Translations under genes and position numbers: made by a program
DNA from: Sva-07 sp031430875
GTDB lineage: Bacteria > Actinomycetota > Acidimicrobiia > Acidimicrobiales > Ilumatobacteraceae
Reading direction: 5' to 3'
Length of the DNA: 22,981 nucleotides
Assembly: GCA_031430875.1 (NCBI GenBank)
Contig: JANPCI010000352.1
Coordinates: 1-22,981, forward strand
Shown: one piece after another, positions 1 through 7,050 of the stretch
Layout: every line of letters begins with the position of its first letter
How positions within the stretch are numbered: position 1 is the first letter of the stretch
Notes under the pieces: model-generated
Database searches by the model: none
What the model saw: the letters and a program-made list of their open reading frames with translations, nothing else
What the model was told of the DNA's origin: nothing

Positions 1-657
1 CGCGACTCGCTGGTGCGGGCGCTGCAGCTCGAGGGCTACACGGTGGCGGCGGCGAAGAACGGTGCGGAGGCACTCGAGGCGGCTCGGCAGGCCGAGCCCG
101 ATGTTGTGCTCCTCGACGTGTCGATGCCGATGGTCGACGGCCTGACGGTGTGCCGCGTACTGCGCGCTGAGGCCAACCAGGTGCCGGTGCTCATGTTGAC
201 CGCGCGGACCGAGCCGAGTGATCGGGTCGCCGGACTCGACGCTGGTGCCGACGACTATCTCGCCAAGCCCTACGACCTCGAGGAACTGCTGGCGCGTGTG
301 CGTGCACTGCTGCGCCGGTCGAGCTATGCGACCGAGGGAACCGGCTCCGTTGGCGACGAGCTCGTGCTCGGTGACCTCCGACTCGACCCGTCCGGTCGGC
401 GGGCGTTTCGTGGTGAACGCGAGATCCAACTCTCGAAGACCGAGTTCGACCTCCTCGCGTTACTCGTCGCGAACCGTGGCATCGTCCTCGATCACTCCAC
501 CATCTACGACCGCATCTGGCACTACGACTTCGGGCCGGACTCGAAGAACCTCGCCGTGTACATCGGCTACCTGCGTCGCAAGACCGAAGCCGACGGCGAA
601 CCTCGCGTGGTCCAGACGGTCAGGGGCGTGGGCTACACGGCCCGGATCGACGGCTGA
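1..657 (+). CDS. OmpR/PhoB-family response regulator, 5'-truncated (MprA-like)
   Basis: The reading frame is open from the first base (R-D-S-L-V-R-A-L...), so the true start lies upstream of the window. The GTG at 13 is internal. The phospho-acceptor Asp sits in LLDVSMP at visible residue 39, and this family usually has it near residue 50-53, so roughly 12-15 residues are missing, including the N-terminal acidic pair. The receiver continues through MLTAR and the conserved Lys in DDYLAKPYD. It is followed by a winged-helix output domain (LSKTEFDLLALL ... VYIGYLRRK ... VRGVGYTAR). Established knowledge: such proteins bind DNA as phosphorylated dimers. The stop codon shares one base with the ATG of the kinase downstream, so the pair is translationally coupled. 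Similarity to actinobacterial MprA is clear in style, but orthology cannot be proven here. Confidence 0.95.
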   Translation, partial: RDSLVRALQLEGYTVAAAKNGAEALEAARQAEPDVVLLDVSMPMVDGLTVCRVLRAEANQVPVLMLTARTEPSDRVAGLDAGADDYLAKPYDLEELLARVRALLRRSSYATEGTGSVGDELVLGDLRLDPSGRRAFRGEREIQLSKTEFDLLALLVANRGIVLDHSTIYDRIWHYDFGPDSKNLAVYIGYLRRKTEADGEPRVVQTVRGVGYTARIDG

Positions 658-1985
658 TGGGCCTGCGCTGGAAGATCGCGCTCTCGTTGGCCACGGTTGC
701 CTTGATCGCCACGTCGGCGGTCGGACTCATCAGCTACCGCACGACGAGCGCCCGGCTCGTCAGCGAGGTCGACAAGTCGATCACGCAGGCCTCACAGCAG
801 ATGCTCGATCTGTCGCGCAACGATCGCGTCCGTGTGCCGAGCCGAGGTCTGCTGGAGGTCTACTGGGTCAGGGTGCTCGATGCTGACGGATCGATTGTGG
901 CGAGCTCGTTTCCCGACGATGTTCCCGTTGAGCCCGACGCCGAAGCCGTGGTCGCGCAGCCTCGCGCCATCGACCGTTCGACGGTCGAGGTCACGGGCAC
1001 CGATGCTCGGGTGCACACGATCGGGCTCCCGAACGGGGCGGTGCAGATCGGGCGGTCGCTCGACGAGGTCGACAGCGTGCTCGACGACCTCAGGCGTCGA
1101 ACCCTGATCCTCGTCATTGCCGTGTCGTTGGCCGCGGCGCTCGCCGGATGGCTGATCGCCGGCACCGTTGCGGCACCGATGAGTCGGTTGACGAAGGCTG
1201 CCGAGGAGGTCGGTTCATCGGGCCGTCTCGACGTGGCGGTGCCAGGTACGGGGACCGATGAGGTCGGCCGACTCGGCGCGGCCTTTCGCTACATGCTCGG
1301 TGCGCTCGCCACGTCGCGTGCCGAGCAGCAACGCCTCGTGCAGGATGCAGGACACGAACTCCGCACGCCGCTCACGAGTCTCAAGACGAATCTCTCCGTG
1401 CTGCGGCGACATCCGGAGATGGCACCCGACATGCGCGACGGTGTGCTCGACGATCTCGACTCGGAGATCACCGAGCTGACCGAACTCGTGAATGAACTCG
1501 TTGCGGTCGCATCGGGCGACCTCGAAGCGCAACCGAACGAGCGCATCGATCTGCCGGCGCTCGCGGCCGACGTTGCCGAGCGCGTCGGTCGGCGCCGATC
1601 GCGTGACATCACGCTCGACGTCCGGTCGTCGGCGGTTGTCGACGCTCCCCGCTCGGCGCTCGACCGAGCGGTGACGAACCTCATTGACAACGCCTGCAAG
1701 TTCGATGAGACAGCCGGCCCGATCGACGTCGTCATCGATGGCGGTTCGGTCACGGTGCTCGACCACGGCCCCGGGATCCCCGAGGGTGAGGAGGAACGGA
1801 TCTTCGATCGCTTCCACCGTGCCGAGTCGGCCAGATCGATGCCCGGCTCCGGGCTCGGCTTGTCGATCGTTCGCGATGTTGTGGAGCGTGCCGGCGGCAC
1901 CGTGTCGGCCACGAACCGCGACGGCGGTGGTGCCGCCATCGGGTTCGCCCTCCCGGTATCACCCGACTGGCCAGCATCCACGTGA
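657..1985 (+). CDS. HAMP-domain sensor histidine kinase, partner of the upstream regulator
   Basis: A 442-residue membrane kinase in the classical HPK layout. TM1 spans about residues 5-27, followed by an extracytoplasmic sensor loop of about 120 residues and TM2 at about 149-171. HAMP lies at about 172-224, and HisKA has phospho-acceptor His233 in DAGHELRTPL. The HATPase has an N box (NLIDNACKF, 341-349), a G1 box (DHGPGIP, 369-375), an F box (IFDRFHRAE) and a G2 box (GSGLGLSIV). All catalytic boxes are present. The start is the ATG overlapping the regulator's TGA (TGATG). Architecture resembles MprB/BaeS-type envelope-stress kinases; the stimulus cannot be read from the sequence. It is followed by two hairpins before a convergent gene. 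Confidence 0.95.
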   Translation: MGLRWKIALSLATVALIATSAVGLISYRTTSARLVSEVDKSITQASQQMLDLSRNDRVRVPSRGLLEVYWVRVLDADGSIVASSFPDDVPVEPDAEAVVAQPRAIDRSTVEVTGTDARVHTIGLPNGAVQIGRSLDEVDSVLDDLRRRTLILVIAVSLAAALAGWLIAGTVAAPMSRLTKAAEEVGSSGRLDVAVPGTGTDEVGRLGAAFRYMLGALATSRAEQQRLVQDAGHELRTPLTSLKTNLSVLRRHPEMAPDMRDGVLDDLDSEITELTELVNELVAVASGDLEAQPNERIDLPALAADVAERVGRRRSRDITLDVRSSAVVDAPRSALDRAVTNLIDNACKFDETAGPIDVVIDGGSVTVLDHGPGIPEGEEERIFDRFHRAESARSMPGSGLGLSIVRDVVERAGGTVSATNRDGGGAAIGFALPVSPDWPAST

Positions 1986-2000
1986 CCCGCCCCGCCGCCC

Positions 2001-2043
2001 TGCGATGAGATCTGGGTGCAGCTGTCGCGCCGGGATCTCATCG
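2001..2043. repeat. Intergenic hairpin repeat, copy 1
   Basis: Inverted arms CGATGAGATC (2003-2012) and GATCTCATCG (2034-2043) are perfectly complementary over 10 bp around a 21-nt loop. The element recurs 62 bp downstream with the same arms and a nearly identical loop. It lies between the convergent kinase gene (ends 1985) and the minus-strand FMN-protein gene (ends 2140). No U-tract follows it, so an intrinsic terminator is not certain. It could be a REP-like element or a bidirectional transcription block. Confidence 0.8.
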
Positions 2044-2062
2044 GTCGTCGTGATGTTGCGGG

Positions 2063-2107
2063 TGCGATGAGATCTGGGTTCACCTGTCGCGCCGGGATCT
2101 CATCGCA
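2063..2107. repeat. Intergenic hairpin repeat, copy 2
   Basis: Arms TGCGATGAGATC (2063-2074) and GATCTCATCGCA (2096-2107) pair perfectly over 12 bp with a 21-nt loop. The loop differs from copy 1 only in a short central patch (GTGCAGC versus GTTCACC). The 12-bp stem is longer than that of copy 1. Keeping the stem while the loop drifts suggests selection on structure. Confidence 0.8.
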
Positions 2108-2139
2108 CGGCCCGCTCGGGTGGGTCAGGGGACCGGGGG

Positions 2140-2655
2140 CTATTCGACGCCGAGGCCGGCGGCGATGGCGCGGGCGGTGAACTCGTTGAACTTGGCGACG
2201 TCGAAGCTGACGACGAGGTTGGCCTCGGTCTCGACGATCACGCGATGCGGTGAGTCGAGGAACTTCTCGAAGTTGCGAGCGTTGACGTCATCGGGTCGCT
2301 GCGCGGTTCCCGACAGCGCGGCGTAGAACCAGGTCTTCACCTCGTCCCAGTCCGCGTCGGCATGGGTGTGCACGACGGAGTTGCCCTTGTACGACGCTGT
2401 CTTGCCGCTGTTGTTGATGACGACGCCGGACTGCGGGCGCACCTTGAGCGCCGGGACCCGGGCGCGGCGCTCGGCGCAGGTGGTCCAGAACTTGCCGTCA
2501 CGCCACACGTAAGCGACGACAACTCCGACAGGGAAGCCGTCCTTGTTGGTCCAGGAGAAGATGCACTCGCCGCCGCGGCTGACGAATGCATCGAGCACTT
2601 CGTCGGTGAGTTGCATGCCAGTGAGGTCTTCGTAGTCGGTGATCTCGTTCGTCAT
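2140..2655 (-). CDS. FMN/F420-binding split-barrel protein (pyridoxamine 5'-phosphate oxidase-like)
   Basis: A 171-residue soluble protein with the length and pattern of the PNPOx-like split beta-barrel superfamily. It has an early strand ending in a polar turn (ECIFSWTNKDGFPVGVVVAYVWRDGKFWTTC, about 30-60), a basic patch (AERRARVPALKVRPQSGVVI, 61-80), a later strand, and a C-terminal pair (HRVIVETEANLVVSFDVAKF). Proteins of this group bind FMN or F420 and reduce or bind diverse substrates; the substrate here is unknown. It lies 52 nt downstream of the cyclic-nucleotide-binding gene on the same strand, so it may be the last gene of that operon. The start is the ATG at 2655; no strong ribosome binding site is visible. 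Confidence 0.8.
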   Translation of the reverse strand: MTNEITDYEDLTGMQLTDEVLDAFVSRGGECIFSWTNKDGFPVGVVVAYVWRDGKFWTTCAERRARVPALKVRPQSGVVINNSGKTASYKGNSVVHTHADADWDEVKTWFYAALSGTAQRPDDVNARNFEKFLDSPHRVIVETEANLVVSFDVAKFNEFTARAIAAGLGVE

Positions 2656-2707
2656 GGTGACGTCGTACCACGATCAGCTCGCCGGGATCGGCTCGAAGCG
2701 CAGCCCG

Positions 2708-3718
2708 CTACTCGCCGCCCGCTTCTCGGCGGTGTCCGGTGCTGAGTTCGGCGAGCTGGTCTTCGGCGAGTTGATCGGCCTTGACGACGGCGACGGTGGC
2801 CTTTGTCAGCGCCCGCAGTGTCGACGTGCGCACTCCGCCTTCGAGGGCGGCCCGCTCGCCGAGAATGGCACCGGGGCCGACTTCGGCGATCGAGTCGCCG
2901 TCGACCTCGACACTCAGCACGCCGTTGAGGAGAAGGAACACGTCGTTGCCGGTCGCTCCCTGCTCGGTGAGCAGCGCACCTTCCTTCAGCTTGCGGATCG
3001 ACGACTTGCCGCCGCCGCGCATGATGTGTCCGGCGAGCTCGCGCTCGAGGGCTGTCTCCACGGCGGTGACCAGTGCCGGTGAATCCTGGTCGCCCCAGGG
3101 TGTGTGTTTGCCGAACGAGTGTCGCCACCATTCCTTGAAGTCAGCCATGCCGGCCTTGGCTGCGAGGGCTCCTGTGTGGTCGTACACCCAGTGGCGGGGG
3201 AAGCTGCTCGCACCGGTCAGCTCGTACTCACTCACACCGTCGGCGTGGAGCGTCAGCGCCAGGGTGGTCCACACCGTGGGCGCCTCGAACTTGACGAACG
3301 GCGGCTTGTTGACGCGGCGGGGGGCCGGGACGGCGGTGTGCCCTCCGACGGTCTGTACGAACCGAGCTGAGGTCTCGGTGAGTTCCACGGGATGGCGGAT
3401 GTCGTCGAATGCGACCGCGGCGAACGTGGCCCGCCCCACACCGAGCCCGAGGGTCGTGGCGCCCATGAGGCAGCCACCCTCGTAGCCGGCGTCGACGATC
3501 TTGCCGTCGACCACCTCGACCCAGCCGATGAGCTGGTTGGCGAACCGGAAGCGGTCGGCCGCCTGCAGGGCTTCGAGATCCTCGATCACGTCGGGCGGCG
3601 GATCGTCGTAGTGGGTGAACCCGGTGCCGAAGATCGCCTTGTTCAGCCCGGTCACCGCTTCGGACGGGATCCAGCTCAGGCTGGTAACGCTCGATTCGAT
3701 CCTGTTGCTGTTCGTCAT
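2708..3718 (-). CDS. Cyclic-nucleotide-binding domain protein with an uncharacterised N-terminal domain
   Basis: 336 residues. The C-terminal part (about 238-318) is a CNB domain. It has a beta-roll (LLTEQGATGNDVFLLLNGVLSVEV) and a phosphate-binding cassette at about 283-302 (GAILGERAALEGG, then VRTSTLR). Both the Gly-Glu pair and the Arg that normally hold the cyclic phosphate and ribose are present, so cAMP or cGMP binding is plausible. I do not recognise the first ~230 residues. They are soluble, start near SLSWIPSEAVTGLNKAIFGTG, and contain aromatic-rich stretches (WVYDHTG, FKEWWRHSFGKHTPWGDQD). There is no HTH, kinase or channel segment. The start is the ATG at 3718 inside an ATGA overlap with the lipoprotein stop; the open frame reaches further upstream, but that part would overlap the lipoprotein gene. 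Confidence 0.85.
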   Translation of the reverse strand: MTNSNRIESSVTSLSWIPSEAVTGLNKAIFGTGFTHYDDPPPDVIEDLEALQAADRFRFANQLIGWVEVVDGKIVDAGYEGGCLMGATTLGLGVGRATFAAVAFDDIRHPVELTETSARFVQTVGGHTAVPAPRRVNKPPFVKFEAPTVWTTLALTLHADGVSEYELTGASSFPRHWVYDHTGALAAKAGMADFKEWWRHSFGKHTPWGDQDSPALVTAVETALERELAGHIMRGGGKSSIRKLKEGALLTEQGATGNDVFLLLNGVLSVEVDGDSIAEVGPGAILGERAALEGGVRTSTLRALTKATVAVVKADQLAEDQLAELSTGHRREAGGE

Positions 3719-4452
3719 GACGTCACCGTGAACTTGTGGACCATGCCCTGCGTGAAGTGCGGGGGCCCGTCGCCTTCGGTCTCGCCGACCGAGCCGGTGC
3801 TGACGAAACACACGACGGCGTAGTTGCCTGCCGAGGTGAGGTTCCAGGAACCCGTGTCGGTCCCGCCAGGAGGGGCGAACGCTGCGTTGACCGGCGTGAT
3901 CTTTCCCATGACCTCCTCCTCCGGGAGTGCGAGGAGATCCTCGACCGGCTCGGTCACTCCGTCATTGATCTTGAAGGCGAACATCTCATGCTGTTCCTTG
4001 CCCTCATTCGAGAAGTTGAGCACGTGGTAGCCGGTCTTGAGTTCGTCGGGGATGCCGTCGTACTTGTACTCGGTGGCCGTCACGTCGAGGGTCTCCACGT
4101 CGCAGTTCTCCCCGGCCCATGCGATGGTGTCGCTGTAGAGCTCGAGCGTCCTGTCCGGTGCATCGGACTCCGGATCTTCGAGCTGCGGCTGGGCGGTGTC
4201 CTTCAGCTCGGTGATCGTGTCGACGATGTCGTCGGGCGCGGCGGCGATCGATGCATCGAGGGCTGCGTTCACCGAGTCGGCGTCGCCCTGGCCGGTGAAT
4301 AGGAAGCTGATGACGGCGCTGTCGGCTGCGATCCATGCGTCGCAGGCTTCGGCGTTGGCGGAGGAGTTGTCGTCGGAGCCGCACGCCGTGAGCAGCAGCA
4401 GCGCTGAGGCGGAACCGGCGGCGATCAGGTGCTTGGTTCTGAATCTGGTCAT
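3715..4452 (-). CDS. Secreted lipoprotein with C-terminal cupredoxin-like (blue-copper-type) domain
   Basis: 245 residues. The N-terminus is basic (MTRFRTKH), followed by a hydrophobic stretch and the lipobox LTAC, with the lipidated Cys at 24. A short acidic helical region follows; Cys37 and Cys117 could form a disulfide. The last ~120 residues look like a cupredoxin: TATEYKYDGIP, then LNFSNEGKEQHEMFAF with His155, then GNYAVVCFV with Cys215, then PPHFTQGM with His232 and Met237. These would be the four type 1 copper ligands, though 16 residues separate Cys215 from His232 where plastocyanin-like proteins have only a few. The start is the ATG at 4452, chosen because it opens directly into the signal peptide with a short GAGG ahead; the frame extends upstream but shows no signal features. 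The 3' end overlaps the CNB gene by ATGA. Confidence 0.85.
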   Translation of the reverse strand: MTRFRTKHLIAAGSASALLLLTACGSDDNSSANAEACDAWIAADSAVISFLFTGQGDADSVNAALDASIAAAPDDIVDTITELKDTAQPQLEDPESDAPDRTLELYSDTIAWAGENCDVETLDVTATEYKYDGIPDELKTGYHVLNFSNEGKEQHEMFAFKINDGVTEPVEDLLALPEEEVMGKITPVNAAFAPPGGTDTGSWNLTSAGNYAVVCFVSTGSVGETEGDGPPHFTQGMVHKFTVTS

Positions 4453-4507
4453 ACCTCGACCGTACGGATCGGCTTGTGCCGAGGCGAGGTGACAGACCGG
4501 TGTGTTC

Positions 4508-4529
4508 GGTGGGGTGCCAGCACCCCACC
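4508..4529. promoter_or_regulatory. Perfect inverted repeat between divergent genes (candidate operator)
   Basis: Arms GGTGGGGTGC (4508-4517) and GCACCCCACC (4520-4529) are exact reverse complements separated by two bases. The palindrome is centred in the 131-bp gap between the divergent lipoprotein (starts 4452) and permease (starts about 4584) genes. It contains TGGGGTGCCAGC, a motif that recurs at three other gene boundaries in the window. It is well placed to control one or both genes; the binding protein is unknown. Confidence 0.6.
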
Positions 4530-4583
4530 ACGAGTGACACCAGCGTCCTTGTCGGGAGCCGGGCAACGTGGTCTGATCGAGAG

Positions 4584-7049
4584 GTGCAGACATCGCTCGC
4601 GCTGGCGCGCACACAGGTGCGTCACGGCTGGCGGAATCTCGCGGGCATCGTCGTGCTCGTCGCACTGATCGGCGGGCTCGTTCTCGCCGGGCTGGCAGGG
4701 GCGCAGCGCACCCGAACGGCGGTCGACCGGATGATCGAACAGAACGAGGTCAGCGACGTCCTGGTCAACCCAGACATGGGTGACGACTCGGTGTTGGACT
4801 TCGAGCTCGTGGCGGCCCTGCCGATGGTTGCCGAGTTCTCGAGGGTGCACGGCGTCAACAACTGGCCGACGGGCGAAATCACCCTCGACAACTTCTTCAC
4901 CGCGCCGTTCACTCTTGCAACCGACGGGCACGTCCTCGTGGACTTCGAGCGTCCCGTGCTGACGGAGGGCCATGTGCCCAATCCGGATTCCCTGACTGAG
5001 GTGTACGTCGACCGAACGTATGCGACGGCCGCAGGGCTGCATGTCGGTGACACCGTCAGCATCCGGACGTTCCCACCCGAGGTGCTCGGCCCTGCGTTCG
5101 GCTTGTTCGAGAGCGGTGAGTTCGACCAGGCCCTGGCCACGGTGAACTCTCCCGGTGCCGGCAGGACCGCCGAGCTTCGAGTTGCCGGAATCGGCAATGG
5201 CATCGAGGGCATCGTCGTCGACGAAGGGTACGAACCTGCGGCATTGTGGATCGGTCCCGCGCTGTACGAAGAGCTGGGTGCTCCGACCGCCGGGTACGGG
5301 GGCGCCGCCGTCCGGCTCACCGATCCCGATCGCCTGGGGGACTTCAAGTCCGCCGTCGATGCAATGGCACCGGGCGAGAAGATCGTCTACCAGACGCTCC
5401 CCGTCTCGAGAGCCAAGGTGATGCGGGCGACGGAACCGGCGGCCACGGCCCTCCTCATCTTCGCCGTCATCACGGCCCTGCTCGGCACACTGCTCGTCGG
5501 CCAGGCGGTCTCTCGCCGCTTCCAACTCGACGCGCGTGACAACGCCACCCTGGCAGCGCTGGGGGCGACGCACCGGGAACGGTTCGTCACGTCGATGCTG
5601 CGCTTGGAGGTTGCCGTCGTTGTCGGGCTGCTGCTCGCCATCGGGCTCGCAGCGCTGCTGTCCCTGCTGACCCCGGTTGGCCCTGCCAAGTACGCCGAGC
5701 CGTCACCAGGTTTCGACTTCGCGACGATGATCGTGCTTGGCGGCGCGCTCGTGTTGCTCGTGGTGTTCGTCGCCGTAGGAACAATTCCGGCATGGAACAA
5801 CGCCCGTTTCGACGAGCGTGTCGGCGCGATGCGAGGATCGGCGACGGCGGGCTGGCTGTCTGCCCGCGGTGCGCCGAATGCCCTCACGACGGGTGTCCGC
5901 TTCGCGCTCGAACCCGGTCGGGGGTCGACCGCCGTGCCCACCCGGGCGACGATCATCGGCGCGATCACCGCGGTCACCGTTGCGGCGGCCACCATCGTGT
6001 TCGCCTCCAGCCTCGATCGCGTCGTGAACGACGGCCGGTTCTACGGATCGAACTTCGACCTTGCGATCGAATTCGACGAGGGCTCGGTGAATCAGGCCAC
6101 CATGGATCGTGTGGTCTCGACCGTTGCCGGAGATCCAGCGGTCGATCGAGTGGGAGAGCTCTCGATCAGCGAGATCACCGTCGATGCTGTCGCGGTGACC
6201 TCGCTGTCGTTCGTCGACACGGAAGGCGCCGATCCCGTGGTGCCGACGATCGCCGCCGGCCGGGCTCCGGCGGCGGCCGACGAGATCGCTCTCGGCTTGA
6301 CGACGATGCGTCAGCTCGATGTCGGCATCGGCGACACCGTGGCGCTTGTCTCGGACGGGTTCGAAGGGGATGCCACCGTCGTCGGTCGGGTGGTGCTGCC
6401 GGGCCTGGGCCTGTATCAGGGCTCGGATCGGACTTCGATCGGCGTCGGGGGGCTGATCTCCCCCGATGCGCTCGGTCCGCGCACCGAGGCCACCAAGTCG
6501 TTCATCGTGGTCGGTTTGGACCCGGCAGCCGATTCCGCCGCTGGGCAGGGTGAGTTCGAGGACCGGATGACCGCCGAGCTGAGCGAACTGGGAACCGTGC
6601 TCTTCCAGACCAACGGACGGCCCTCGGACATCGAAGGGCTGGCGCGCCTGCGATCGCTTCCCGTGGTTCTCGCGTCGCTACTGGTGCTCGTCGTCGGCGT
6701 GACCGTGGCCAACGCCATGGTGATCGCAGTGCGCCGCCGCCGTCGTGACATCGCGATCCTGCAGTCGCTCGGTTCGACTCGCGGGAACGTGACGGCGGTG
6801 GGGGTCTGGCAGGGCGCCACGATCGGTGTCACCGCGTTGCTTTTCGGTGTGCCGTTCGGCGTGGTGATCGGGCGGTGGTTCTGGTCACGGTTGGCGAACG
6901 GGTTCGGCACGCTCGCCGAGCCCGTAGTGCCGCTCCCCGCGCTCCTCGGCCTGGTCGCTGTGGTGCTCCTGCTCGCCGCAGTGTCGGGCCTCGTGCCGAT
7001 CAGGGCCGGGCTGCGCCATCGACCCGCAACGGTGTTACACAGTGAATGA
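4584..7049 (+). CDS. FtsX/MacB-type ABC transporter permease (permease 1)
   Basis: About 821 residues with eight predicted membrane segments in two halves: TM1 ~19-41, TM2-4 near 287-309, 342-362 and 380-402, TM5 ~455-477, and TM6-8 near 691-715, 740-765 and 784-806. A large extracytoplasmic domain follows TM1 and another follows TM5. The conserved post-TM1 motif is GAQRTRTAVDRM. The second half opens with RFALEPGRG, and the ATPase-coupling region is RRRRRDIAILQSLGSTRGNV. The protein ends TVLHSE, like its relatives here. Start GTG 4584 places the same short cytoplasmic lead before HGW as in the paralogues; the frame is open from 4476 but that lead matches none of them. Unlike the other permeases here, it has no cysteines in its first extracytoplasmic domain. 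The stop overlaps or abuts the next gene. No ATPase is adjacent. Confidence 0.93.
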   Translation: MQTSLALARTQVRHGWRNLAGIVVLVALIGGLVLAGLAGAQRTRTAVDRMIEQNEVSDVLVNPDMGDDSVLDFELVAALPMVAEFSRVHGVNNWPTGEITLDNFFTAPFTLATDGHVLVDFERPVLTEGHVPNPDSLTEVYVDRTYATAAGLHVGDTVSIRTFPPEVLGPAFGLFESGEFDQALATVNSPGAGRTAELRVAGIGNGIEGIVVDEGYEPAALWIGPALYEELGAPTAGYGGAAVRLTDPDRLGDFKSAVDAMAPGEKIVYQTLPVSRAKVMRATEPAATALLIFAVITALLGTLLVGQAVSRRFQLDARDNATLAALGATHRERFVTSMLRLEVAVVVGLLLAIGLAALLSLLTPVGPAKYAEPSPGFDFATMIVLGGALVLLVVFVAVGTIPAWNNARFDERVGAMRGSATAGWLSARGAPNALTTGVRFALEPGRGSTAVPTRATIIGAITAVTVAAATIVFASSLDRVVNDGRFYGSNFDLAIEFDEGSVNQATMDRVVSTVAGDPAVDRVGELSISEITVDAVAVTSLSFVDTEGADPVVPTIAAGRAPAAADEIALGLTTMRQLDVGIGDTVALVSDGFEGDATVVGRVVLPGLGLYQGSDRTSIGVGGLISPDALGPRTEATKSFIVVGLDPAADSAAGQGEFEDRMTAELSELGTVLFQTNGRPSDIEGLARLRSLPVVLASLLVLVVGVTVANAMVIAVRRRRRDIAILQSLGSTRGNVTAVGVWQGATIGVTALLFGVPFGVVIGRWFWSRLANGFGTLAEPVVPLPALLGLVAVVLLLAAVSGLVPIRAGLRHRPATVLHSE

Positions 7050-7050
7050 G

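Noticed and set aside
2001..2107. CRISPR-like array
   Set aside because: Only two units, each self-complementary, with a 19-nt gap and no cas genes.
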